32,041 bases of DNA. Source: an uncultured Pirellulaceae bacterium. Its GTDB lineage: Bacteria > Planctomycetota > Planctomycetia > Pirellulales > Pirellulaceae. Both the position numbers and the translations under genes were made by a program. The stretch lies in assembly GCA_937921995.1 (NCBI GenBank), contig CAKZVF010000199.1, positions 1-32,041 of the forward strand, written 5' to 3'. The first letter of the stretch is position 1. Every line of letters starts with the position of its first letter. This document shows, piece after piece, positions 18,263-26,210 of the stretch. The notes under the pieces were generated by a model. It had not been told where the DNA came from. It did not search any database and worked only from the letters and a program-made list of their open reading frames with translations.

Positions 18263-20227
18263 CTATTGTTCCGCAAACTGAATCGAGTAAACGTTTTTGA
18301 TGGGGATCGTTTTATCTCTTCCCTGCCGGTGAGCCACGGTGATGGTGCGGGTGCCAAAGTCTTTCAGCTCGAACTGGCCGCCCTCTCCGAACGCCAATCG
18401 CTGGCCATCGGTCAAGTAGATGAAGTTACCCACCGCAGGCACGATTCGCGGCGCTCGCATCCACACCGTTGGCAGTTGATTTGCCAACGTATCGGCGTAT
18501 TTAAACGCCGTCTGCTGCGGCGTGGGATCCTCATCAGAATCCTTGTCACCCAACTGCAGCGGCTGTTGAAGTTTCTCCTTAACGCGCCACGACAAACGAT
18601 CCGCCCCAAAGTCGACCGACGCGGTCTTGATTCGACACGTCGGAAACACAATCAGCGCGGCGGTCTGCCGGTCGCCAAAATCACCCGCGACCGGTACGCG
18701 CGGCGACGATGCCGCGGGCCAGCAGCCTACGAAATCACTTGGCTTAACCTCGAATCCAAATTGCTCGGACTTGAACGATTTGCCCGGCGAGACATTGACC
18801 TGACTGCCATCCTCCAAAAGCGCCTGCCAAGCATTACTAGATTTGATAGACCTGGCGAAATAGACAGAGCTAACTTCTTCCAGTGGAAAGTCCAGCGACA
18901 AATTCTGGTCAGCAACCTTTGTAATGATCACGTTCAGCTTTGAATCATTCTTCAGGTTCAACCCTGCCCATTGAATGAGGTCGCCATTTTGCAGCGCGAC
19001 CTCCCGAGTGAGATTCAAACGATGCACGCGCGTCGGTATCGGTTTGGAGATCCGCAAAGTATCGATCGCAAAATCATCGTCGATCATACGTTCAATCTTT
19101 TTAAGGTACGGATTAGAGAGAACGCGCACTTTGGTAATCAGTTGGTTTGACTTGACGCCCGCGAAGACGCATTTCTGATCCGTCGCTTCGACCGTTGCCA
19201 GCAGGTGCCCTTGAGCGCCGTAGGCTTCAAGAATCATGTCACGCCGGAAATTAACTTTGGCGATGAAGGTTCCAAATTCGTACACGCCCGCCGAGACGTT
19301 GGCGTTACCCGGTTGGCAAAACGTGATCTCCATGACGCCTTTGTAATTGCGACCGCGCTTTTGCCCAAGCAACCCCACCGACTTGCCACCGACCGGCAGT
19401 TTTTCATATTTAAAGCTGAACGGGGAAACGCCAACAAAACCCTGTTCCACATTCTTAAACTTCAATCCATCAGAAACGAAAGCGTCATCAATCCGCTCAT
19501 TTAGCGCGAAGGCGCTGCCGTCGGCGCGCTGATCAAAGCGAAACTCTTTCTGATCGTCGTTGATAAAATCCTCGAAGCGATGATAAAGATCGACCTTGAT
19601 TGGCTGACCCTCTGCCGCCACGGCGTTTGCGCCGGTTTGCTTTTGCGATTGGGCTTTGAGTCCGGCGACCTTTTGACGGTCAAGCCGAATCGTTTTTCCA
19701 TAAGCATTCAATGTCAGCTCGAAATTGGTGGCCTCGCCCTCCCAGTTTGTTCCATCAAGCAATGTGATGCGATCAACTTCGCGTCGCGTGGACGAAGCGG
19801 ATTTGAAAATCTTATCTTCCAGCAATCGTTTGACGCGGTAACGTATCTCATACGAGGGATGGTCCGCGAACGATTCGACCGTCGCGCGAAATTGACCTCC
19901 CATCGACTTCAGCTGAGCCTCAGCCAATTCGCGCTGGTGATAGTCAGGATCACCCAACTGATTCAACAATTGGCGAACCTGAATCAACTGCACACTGGAT
20001 TCGGACTTCGACAGCGACAGCGTTTTAATTTGGCTGATCTTGTAGTCGAACTGACTGACGGCTCCGTTGGCCGCTACCGTCGTCCAAGCGATCGAGGGTT
20101 CCGCGATCGCTCCGGTCAATGCGGTCCCGCTGCGAAAAAGCACCGTAAGTTGTTCGGCGGAACTTTGCGCCGCAAAAACGGCAACGCCGATCGCGACGGC
20201 AAGTTTGATGAATTGAAATCGGTGCAT
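18263..20227 (-). CDS. Large secreted protein of unknown function
   Basis: I start at the ATG at 20227 (654 residues), which opens a signal peptide (M-H-R-F-Q-F-I-K-L-A-V-A-I-G-V-A-V-F, cleaved near A-Q-S-S-A-E); the ATG at 20263 would put 12 unrelated residues before it. A helical segment at about 80-135 (L-L-N-Q-L-G-D-P-D-Y then L-K-S-M-G-G-Q) looks like one or two HEAT-type repeats. The middle (about 215-370) contains beta-rich sequence reminiscent of a carbohydrate-binding NPCBM fold. Repeated G-x-x-L/I-x-W stretches suggest small barrel units that I cannot name. No catalytic motif is visible. It is probably a periplasmic binding or structural protein; this is inference. Confidence 0.7.
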   Translation of the reverse strand: MHRFQFIKLAVAIGVAVFAAQSSAEQLTVLFRSGTALTGAIAEPSIAWTTVAANGAVSQFDYKISQIKTLSLSKSESSVQLIQVRQLLNQLGDPDYHQRELAEAQLKSMGGQFRATVESFADHPSYEIRYRVKRLLEDKIFKSASSTRREVDRITLLDGTNWEGEATNFELTLNAYGKTIRLDRQKVAGLKAQSQKQTGANAVAAEGQPIKVDLYHRFEDFINDDQKEFRFDQRADGSAFALNERIDDAFVSDGLKFKNVEQGFVGVSPFSFKYEKLPVGGKSVGLLGQKRGRNYKGVMEITFCQPGNANVSAGVYEFGTFIAKVNFRRDMILEAYGAQGHLLATVEATDQKCVFAGVKSNQLITKVRVLSNPYLKKIERMIDDDFAIDTLRISKPIPTRVHRLNLTREVALQNGDLIQWAGLNLKNDSKLNVIITKVADQNLSLDFPLEEVSSVYFARSIKSSNAWQALLEDGSQVNVSPGKSFKSEQFGFEVKPSDFVGCWPAASSPRVPVAGDFGDRQTAALIVFPTCRIKTASVDFGADRLSWRVKEKLQQPLQLGDKDSDEDPTPQQTAFKYADTLANQLPTVWMRAPRIVPAVGNFIYLTDGQRLAFGEGGQFELKDFGTRTITVAHRQGRDKTIPIKNVYSIQFAEQ

Positions 20228-20292
20228 TGCGTGTGGCTCGACCAAAGAAACTAAGAATTGCACGTCAAATCATAACCGATTTAGAATCGAAG

Positions 20293-21342
20293 TTAACGCC
20301 CACCGGCCCGCCAAGTATTGACGTTGATATAGCGGTAGCTGCCCTGATTCTGTTGGGCGATCTTTCTCATAAAGGACGTCGCCTGTTGCAGTCCGCCCGA
20401 CCCGAACTCGATACAGTGAATCTGCGTTTTGCTGCCGGCCATCTTTTTCACGCGCTTAATCTCCGCTGGCGTCAGGTCCGGTGAACCTCCGTCGGTCATA
20501 AACATCAGCACATCTGGCTTGAACCCCAACCCGACCAGCAAACCATAATAGTGATTCGTCGCTCCAAACGCGCCGACGTTCTCAAAAAAGGGAGCCACGC
20601 GCTGTTTGTTTTCGGCCGTCGCATTGAGCAACTTCCGCTGGGAGATGCAGATGGTGCTGTCATGATAGGCGACGATCTGAAATTCATGGTTGTCTTCGAG
20701 CCCGCCAATTGCGGCGATCAATTCCTTCCGCGCTCGATCGAGCACCCCCAAGCCCTCGCCGCCCATGCTGTGTGACCTGTCGATCACAAACACGAACTTG
20801 CGGCCGGTCACATCGCCGCCACCGAAAATGCTGACCTGTGTCGGTTCGCCTTTGGGACGCTGGGCCTCGAAGAAGGCGCGGTCTTTCGCGATCTGCTGGC
20901 GGTCGGCCTCGGTCAATTCATAATGCACCGCTTCGACCGCGAAGTTTGGTACCTCCGTCATCGAATTGGCATCCATCTCAACCGTCGGCGGAGCGATTCC
21001 CGGCAGATCCAATGGCTCCGGTGTGTCGAGTTCAGGCGCTGGCATGGTCGACGCGGATTGAGTCGCCACTGCCTCCATGCTATCGGTGGGCGTCGTGTCC
21101 AACTGCGCGACGTCGGTCTCGGTCAGGTATTCCGTCTCCGCCTGCGCGTCGGCCTGCGTCAAAACGATCCCACCGGGCCTCAATGCCTCGGAAGTGCCTT
21201 GCGATACGGTGAAGGCTCCAAAACTGATCAACAGAATCGCAATCACAACGTGCGTCACGACCGAAATCAAAAACGACGATCGACTGGACCGCCATGCTGA
21301 ACCGCCTTTGTCGCCGTTTTGAAAATTTGTTTCGTTTGCCAT
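20293..21342 (-). CDS. Membrane-anchored von Willebrand factor A domain protein
   Basis: The 349-residue protein has one membrane segment at about residues 23-43 after a short polar head, a proline- and threonine-rich linker to about 135, and a VWA domain from about 180. The metal-ion-dependent adhesion site is D188-R-S190-H-S192, with M-F-M-T-D-G-G further on as the later MIDAS segment. The VWA domain should face the periplasm. It is divergent from moxR, and MoxR ATPases commonly work with VWA proteins, so a functional link is plausible. The partner it binds is unknown. The gap to the large secreted-protein gene downstream is 65 bases. Confidence 0.85.
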   Translation of the reverse strand: MANETNFQNGDKGGSAWRSSRSSFLISVVTHVVIAILLISFGAFTVSQGTSEALRPGGIVLTQADAQAETEYLTETDVAQLDTTPTDSMEAVATQSASTMPAPELDTPEPLDLPGIAPPTVEMDANSMTEVPNFAVEAVHYELTEADRQQIAKDRAFFEAQRPKGEPTQVSIFGGGDVTGRKFVFVIDRSHSMGGEGLGVLDRARKELIAAIGGLEDNHEFQIVAYHDSTICISQRKLLNATAENKQRVAPFFENVGAFGATNHYYGLLVGLGFKPDVLMFMTDGGSPDLTPAEIKRVKKMAGSKTQIHCIEFGSGGLQQATSFMRKIAQQNQGSYRYINVNTWRAGGR

Positions 21343-21546
21343 GCGTTTATTGTTTCATCGTCTGATCGAATCGCCAGATCAACTTCCGGTCAAAATCTCC
21401 AAAGCCAAAAAGTTTCGACAAAATTATTTTCTCCCCAAAATAATATCGCCATCTTTCTCTTAACCTTTTAGCCTTTGGCGATGAAAAATGAGCCCAAACC
21501 GGTAATAATGGTGGCTCTTATAGCGATCAGAAATTAGGAACCTTGA

Positions 21547-22617
21547 ATGAACGACAAACTTTCAGCCACGCAAGCGAATCTTGCCGGAGACGATCTCGCC
21601 GCGCTTGAACGACTCAAAGAAGCCCACGCCAGCGTCCTCAGCGAACTGTCCAAAGTCATCGTGGGTCAACACGAAGTCATCGAACAGATCATGATCGCCA
21701 TCTTCGCCCGCGGACATTGTTTGCTCGAAGGCGTCCCCGGTTTGGCCAAGACGTTGATGGTCAGCACTTTGGCCCGGACGCTGAACCTTGATTTCAATCG
21801 CATCCAGTTCACTCCTGACCTCATGCCCAGCGACATCGTCGGCACCGAGGTGATCCAAGAGGACAAAACCTCCGGCACACGCGAGTTCAAGTTTCTCAAG
21901 GGCCCGATTTTTTCCAACATTATTCTTGCCGACGAAATCAATCGTACGCCGCCCAAGACCCAAGCCGCGCTGCTGGAAGCGATGCAGGAGAAGCAAGTCA
22001 CCATCGGCGGCCAACGCAACGAACTTCCGTCTCCGTTTTTCGTATTAGCCACTCAGAATCCGATCGAGCAAGAGGGTACCTATACCTTGCCGGAGGCTCA
22101 GCAAGATCGTTTCATGTTCAAGGTCTTTGTGAAGTATCCTAACTACGACGAAGAATATTTGATTGCCGCGACCACAACGACGGACTTGGACACCGATGTG
22201 AAACAGATCCTTTCGGGCGAAGATATCCTGCGGTTGCAGCAACTGGTACGCAAGGTTCCCGTCGCGCCGCATGTGATTCACTTCGCGCTGCGTTTGGTCC
22301 GCGCGACGAGGATCCTTGAAGATGAATGCCCCGAATTCGTCAAAGAAGCAATCAGCTGGGGCGCGGGGCCCCGCGGTGTGCAGAATCTGTTGCTGGGTGC
22401 CAAAGCCCGCGCTGTGCTCAACGGCCGGACTTTCGCCAGCACCGACGATGTGCGAGCCATCGCGCTGCCGGTGCTGCGGCATCGTGTGGTGACGAACTTC
22501 AACGCGGAATCATCCGGCATTTCATCCGACGATATCATTCAGCGGCTGTTGGAGGAATTGCCCGAACGTCACGACGGCGATCAAATGGTTCCCGAAGTCC
22601 AAAAAGCGTTTGGTTAA
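21547..22617 (+). CDS. MoxR-family AAA+ ATPase
   Basis: The 356-residue ATPase has the MoxR Walker A variant G62-V-P-G-L-A-K-T69 and Walker B N-I-I-L-A-D-E-I at about 124-131, followed by [16 protein letters not shown] and [12 protein letters not shown], all hallmarks of the family. These cytoplasmic ATPases act as chaperones that remodel or activate VWA-domain partners. An AGGA site 8 bases before the ATG supports the start. It forms a unit with the DUF58 gene, 152 bases downstream, though a repeat element lies between. The complex it serves here is unknown. Confidence 0.95.
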   Translation: MNDKLSATQANLAGDDLAALERLKEAHASVLSELSKVIVGQHEVIEQIMIAIFARGHCLLEGVPGLAKTLMVSTLARTLNLDFNRIQFTPDLMPSDIVGTEVIQEDKTSGTREFKFLKGPIFSNIILADEINRTPPKTQAALLEAMQEKQVTIGGQRNELPSPFFVLATQNPIEQEGTYTLPEAQQDRFMFKVFVKYPNYDEEYLIAATTTTDLDTDVKQILSGEDILRLQQLVRKVPVAPHVIHFALRLVRATRILEDECPEFVKEAISWGAGPRGVQNLLLGAKARAVLNGRTFASTDDVRAIALPVLRHRVVTNFNAESSGISSDDIIQRLLEELPERHDGDQMVPEVQKAFG

Positions 22618-22654
22618 AGTGGTTCCATCCGGTTGGCGGCAGAGCGTTAGCACT

Positions 22655-22749
22655 GAGCCGCAAGGCAATAGCCGCGGGTCGAACGACGAGCGCACAAAGT
22701 ATTTGGTTTAGGTTAGGCGAACAAACCAGCGGCTAGCGCCTTGCCGCTG
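22655..22749. repeat. Imperfect inverted repeat between moxR and the DUF58 gene
   Basis: Arms of 25 bases at 22655-22679 and 22725-22749 pair at about 20 of 25 positions; each contains a GCCGCAAGGC/GCCTTGCCGC-type core. It lies inside a probable operon, so it may fold in the message, separate the two genes, or protect or expose the DUF58 ribosome-binding site. Confidence 0.7.
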
Positions 22750-22769
22750 ACAACAAGATCAATCAAAAC

Positions 22770-23687
22770 ATGGCTAAGACCGAAGACACTAAAAACTATC
22801 TCGACCCTAAAACGCTGGACAAGATCAAGCGTTTGGAAGTGCGTGCTCGTTTGGTCGTCGAGGGGTTTATCACAGGCCAACACCGCAGCCCCTACAACGG
22901 TTTAGCGATCGAATTTGCGGCTCACCGCGAGTATGCTCCCGGTGATGATTTGCGTCATATTGATTGGAAGGTTTGGTCCAAAACGGATCGTCTGTACATC
23001 AAAGAGTACGAAGAAGAAACCAATCTCAAGTGCCATCTGTTGGTCGATTGCAGCAAATCGATGCGGTATGGCGAAGAATCCGGTTGGAGCAAATTCGATT
23101 ACGCCGCAACCGCCGCGGCCAGTCTTGGCTACCTGATGCAGCAGCAACAGGACTCCGTCGGCATGGTTACTTTTAGCAACCAGATCGATACAACGACCAA
23201 AGCCAGTTCGCATCCGTCGCACTTGAAAAAGATCATTCACCAGCTACAGGAGACACAGCCCGATAATCAAACGGACATCAACGATCCATTCATGGCGTTG
23301 GCGGCTAAGATTCGGGGCCGCGGAATGATCTGCTTATTTTCCGATCTGTTTTTGGATCCCGAGCAGTTGGGGAAATCACTGCAACAGTTTCGGCTGCGGC
23401 GACACGAGGTGATCGTGTTTCATGTGATGCACCACGATGAACTCGAGTTTCCATTTCAGGAAAACACGCTGTTCAAAGGCATGGAAGCCGACGCCCAGCT
23501 ACATACCGAACCACGGGCGCTGCGAGATTCTTACATGAAGGCCGTGGACGAGTACATGACGCGGGTCAAGCAGATCTGCGCGACCGCCGGAATCGACCAT
23601 GTGCTAATTGACACCAGCCAACCGCTGGGCGAAGTGCTGAGTAGTTATCTGGCGTTCCGCTCAAAATCGCGTCGGAAGTTGGTCTAA
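22770..23687 (+). CDS. DUF58 protein (MoxR partner)
   Basis: The 305-residue protein carries the DUF58 signature, with Y55-A-P-G-D-D-L-R-H-I-D-W-K, then K71-T-D-R-L, and I-K-E-Y-E-E-E-T-N. A VWA-like core follows with D93-C-S-K-S97 as a MIDAS-type motif. There is no membrane segment, so it is soluble, unlike many DUF58 proteins that are membrane anchored. DUF58 genes are routinely next to moxR, with which they are thought to act in envelope or protein maturation. The specific job is not known. The Shine-Dalgarno sequence is weak. Confidence 0.92.
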   Translation: MAKTEDTKNYLDPKTLDKIKRLEVRARLVVEGFITGQHRSPYNGLAIEFAAHREYAPGDDLRHIDWKVWSKTDRLYIKEYEEETNLKCHLLVDCSKSMRYGEESGWSKFDYAATAAASLGYLMQQQQDSVGMVTFSNQIDTTTKASSHPSHLKKIIHQLQETQPDNQTDINDPFMALAAKIRGRGMICLFSDLFLDPEQLGKSLQQFRLRRHEVIVFHVMHHDELEFPFQENTLFKGMEADAQLHTEPRALRDSYMKAVDEYMTRVKQICATAGIDHVLIDTSQPLGEVLSSYLAFRSKSRRKLV

Positions 23688-23705
23688 CACTGCCCCCCCT
23701 CTCCC

Positions 23706-23811
23706 GTAGTGGACGAGGCAACGAGTCCTGCGGGGAAATAAAACTATAAATCAGAGCGCAACAGAAATTAGAGAGTAATGGAGGGGCAGGACTCGTTGCC
23801 TCATCCACTAC
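23706..23811. repeat. Inverted-repeat element with 25-base arms
   Basis: Arms at 23706-23730 and 23787-23811 are complementary except for one base (GTAGTGGACGAGGCAACG on the left, its complement with one change on the right). The centre is AT-rich. It fills the gap between the DUF58 gene and the convergent toxin gene. It could terminate transcription from both. Confidence 0.92.
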
Positions 23812-23816
23812 CCCAG

Positions 23817-24134
23817 CTACTCCCCTGACCGGTAGAAGTCTTGGCCGAGGCCACGAATCGTCATTATGAAAACATCGGAACCATGAATTTCATAAAGTAA
23901 ACGATATGGGTTTCCGCTCTTGGTTTTGAAAATGAACTGAAAGACGTCGAACGGATGGTCGCTACTTTCGGGTGCAAGCCCATGCACATCTGCTGAGTCG
24001 CCAAGATCGGCAACTGCTTGATCGACGGCATCTGCCCAAGCATTCGCTCCTTGCGGCGACCGTTGGAGGAGGTAGTCAAATTGCCGTTCGAAATCGGATT
24101 CGGCATCCGACAGCATTAAAACACGGAATTTCAA
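23817..24134 (-). CDS. RelE/ParE-family toxin
   Basis: The 105-residue product has the RelE/ParE form: N-terminal F-R-V-L-M-L-S-D-A-E-S-D-F, a helical middle with W-A-D-A-V-D-Q-A-V, and the C-terminal strands P-Y-R-L-L-Y-E-I and V-F-I-M-T-I-R-G-L-G-Q-D. Members poison gyrase (ParE) or cleave messages at the ribosome (RelE); I cannot tell which from the sequence. It follows the antitoxin gene with a single base between them. The C-terminal end is R-S-G-E. Confidence 0.88.
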   Translation of the reverse strand: MKFRVLMLSDAESDFERQFDYLLQRSPQGANAWADAVDQAVADLGDSADVHGLAPESSDHPFDVFQFIFKTKSGNPYRLLYEIHGSDVFIMTIRGLGQDFYRSGE

Positions 24135-24135
24135 T

Positions 24136-24378
24136 TTAGCTTTCTGAATCCTGACCGTGTTTCGCTTTCATTTCCGCGCGGAACTCATCGTAAGGCCTAC
24201 CGCCTTCCGCCAGAATTTCAGCGTGACCTTTTCGGATCGACTCGTTCACAGACGCGCGCTCGCGTTGAGCTTCCCACTTGGCAGCAAGTTCGCGCAACGA
24301 TGCTTCTTTATCATCTGTTTCAATGACGCCAAGTGCAAATTGATAAAACTTCTGGAGGTCATCGTTTGTAAGTGGCAT
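24136..24378 (-). CDS. Antitoxin of a type II toxin-antitoxin pair
   Basis: The 80-residue protein precedes the toxin on the same strand with a one-base gap. Residues 40-80 (S-V-N-E-S-I-R-K-G-H-A-E, then G-G-R-P-Y-D-E-F) match the pattern of antitoxins that pair with ParE-like toxins. The N-terminal half is helical and may form the DNA-binding or dimer part, but I see no certain DNA-binding motif. Antitoxins of this kind normally repress their own operon. Confidence 0.8.
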   Translation of the reverse strand: MPLTNDDLQKFYQFALGVIETDDKEASLRELAAKWEAQRERASVNESIRKGHAEILAEGGRPYDEFRAEMKAKHGQDSES

Positions 24379-24544
24379 AGTTCTGTTCCTAAATTGAATT
24401 GCCTAAACCCATTCTACAACAAAGCCTCTCCGAATCCAGCGATTTTGGCTCTAACAACACCAAGATAGAATTATTTCCAGGTCCAACGACGGGCTCGCAC
24501 TGTAGCTCGGTAATTTGACAGATCGCTCCGACCAGACGAAAAAT

Positions 24545-24865
24545 TCACTCCGCGCTGTACTCCGCGCCGCATGACCAACAGGCGAAGAACCCTTCGTCGA
24601 CTTCTTCGCCGCATTTGCACGTCCACGCCGGACAGGTCTCACCTTGCACCACTTCTAGGTCCGCCAACAGGGCTTGCGCCTTTTCAAAATTTGAACTTAC
24701 CACGATGATCTCGACCGCCGGTAGTTCGCCGATGCCCAGATCAAAAGCGCCGCCATCATCATTCATCTGCGCCACGATCCCGTGTTCGGCCAGCAGATTG
24801 ATGGCCTGCTGAGCCTCAATATCGTTGTCGAATTGACCAACGGCTACTAAATCGTCGTCTTGCAT
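24545..24865 (-). CDS. DUF2007-type protein with C-terminal zinc ribbon
   Basis: The start is the ATG at 24865 (106 residues), where a GGGA lies just upstream; the frame to 24967 adds 34 residues of hydrophobic, low-coding character. Residues 1-70 (V-G-Q-F-D-N-D-I-E-A-Q-Q-A, then I-G-E-L-P-A-V-E-I-I-V) match DUF2007, a small ferredoxin-like fold thought to be a signal or ligand-binding module. The C-terminus has C-P-A-W-T-C-K-C and C-W-S-C, which fits a zinc ribbon. It is divergent from the selenoprotein candidate, sharing a 194-base gap. The function is unknown. Confidence 0.8.
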   Translation of the reverse strand: MQDDDLVAVGQFDNDIEAQQAINLLAEHGIVAQMNDDGGAFDLGIGELPAVEIIVVSSNFEKAQALLADLEVVQGETCPAWTCKCGEEVDEGFFACWSCGAEYSAE

Positions 24866-25059
24866 TGGGATCCCGCTATTGATTGAGTGGATGAACGAAA
24901 GGGTGAATAAGACTGGGTGATGCGTAAATTTTAGTATCTTATCAAACAAACGCCAACAATTTCTCAATAATGTTCGAAAGCGCTGATTCTGGTTTGGCGT
25001 CCAACAACTGTCGCCATTACCGTGATCATCTATCCAGTTAAAAGTAATACGGAACCATA

Positions 25060-26124
25060 ATGAAACGTACGCCAGATGCCATCGCTGAAGTCTCCGGTGA
25101 ACCCACTGTTGCCAAAGCGGCTTTTTTCTTAGTGACGTTTTCGGTAACGATTTTTACATTGGCGATTTTATTGGCCGCTCACCTGTATGCCAAACCCGCC
25201 CCGCAGGAAATAACGGATCCTGTGCCAAACCGAACCGACCAACCCATTGAACTTGGCGACGTTCGTTGGTTGCGTGATTTGGACACGGCCGTTTCAAATT
25301 CAAAAAAGCAAAACAAACCGATCGCGATTCTGTTCCAGGAAGTCCCTGGCTGACAAGGGTGCAAGAAATATGGTCAGCAGGTGTTGACCCAGCCCTTGAT
25401 CGTGGAAGCGCTCGAAGAGAACTTTGTCCCGCTTGCCGTGTACAACAACGCCGGCGGCGAAGATAAAAAAGTACTAAATCAATTCAACGAACCAGCATGG
25501 AACTTTCAAGTAATGCGTTTCTTGGATCCTCAGCTCAACGACATCATCCCCCGTAAAGACAAGGTCTGGAGCCGGCACGCCACCGCGACACGACTGGCAG
25601 AGGCGATCAAAACGTCGGGGCAAAAAGTGCCAGCCTTCCTCACCAACGTCATGATCCCTGAAAGCAACCCCGACACTTCTCTGGCCGTGTTTGCGATGTA
25701 CTGTTTTTGGACGGGAGAGGCCAAACTCGGTTCGTTGGATGGCGTCATTGCCACCGAAGCCGGTTTCTACGACGGCAAAGAAGTCGTCGTCGTTAGGTAT
25801 GACGACAAGAAAATCAAACTGCTTGATTTAGTTCGCGCCGCGGAAGAGTTCGATTGTGCCCACGCGGTTTACTTGCCGACCCAACAAGAGCGACAGCAAA
25901 TCGCGAAACAAACGCGGCTGAAGAATGTCGCTCTGTTCAACTTCCAAGACGGCTATCGTCGGGCTCCGCAAAGCGATCAGAAAAAACAAATCGCTTCTAA
26001 TAAGATCTTGGAAAGCTTAAAGCTGACCCCGATGCAGTGGACCAAGCTCAACGCGCGGGGCTTTTCCAAGGATCCGCCGCAGAAATGGCTCTCACCGCGG
26101 CAAATCGCGAAACTGGCAAACTGA
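25060..26124 (+). CDS. Candidate selenoprotein: thioredoxin-like UxxC domain plus MsrA-like domain
   Basis: I read one 354-residue gene through an in-frame TGA at 25351-25353. A 97-residue frame and the continuing frame are in the same phase with no other stop. A membrane segment (about residues 20-44) anchors the protein with its C-terminal part probably outside the membrane. The thioredoxin-like part has K-P-I-A-I-L-F-Q-E-V-P-G, then U98-Q-G-C101, where CxxC is expected, and continues K-K-Y-G-Q-Q-V-L. A C-terminal part resembles methionine sulfoxide reductase A: C215-F-W, then L-D-G-V-I-A-T-E-A-G, and E241 before V-V-V-V-R-Y-D. Several MsrA residues after that region appear lost. A strong stem-loop follows the TGA (see the SECIS entry). 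dxr and the 27462 gene stop with TGA, so general reassignment is unlikely. The alternative is a nonsense mutation or sequencing error in a Cys codon. Confidence 0.75.
25351..25398 (+). promoter_or_regulatory. Putative bacterial SECIS element with its UGA codon
   Basis: The TGA at 25351-25353 is followed directly by a two-part stem-loop. The lower stem CAAGGG (25354-25359) pairs perfectly with CCCTTG (25393-25398). The upper stem GGTCAGC (25372-25378) pairs with GTTGACC (25383-25389) with one G-U wobble, closing an AGGT loop at 25379-25382. The loop begins 25 bases after the UGA. That is within the distance range described for bacterial SECIS elements, and a GGU loop is also the SelB contact in the E. 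coli fdhF element. Covariation across homologues would settle it. Confidence 0.7.
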
Positions 26125-26210
26125 CCCGGCACCCTTTGCAGCGGTTGAATTTTTGGCTATCGTCGAATCGTAGTAAACGGTTTAACACATAGATAGCCAC
26201 GAGATTTCAA

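Noticed and set aside
25060..25353. A separate 97-residue gene ending at TGA
   Set aside because: It ends in the middle of a thioredoxin-like strand-turn motif, the next frame continues in phase with no start codon of its own in a good context, and a SECIS-like hairpin follows.
25351..25353. UGA reassigned to an amino acid throughout the genome
   Set aside because: dxr and the gene at 27462-28319 both end naturally at TGA, so UGA is used as a stop codon here.
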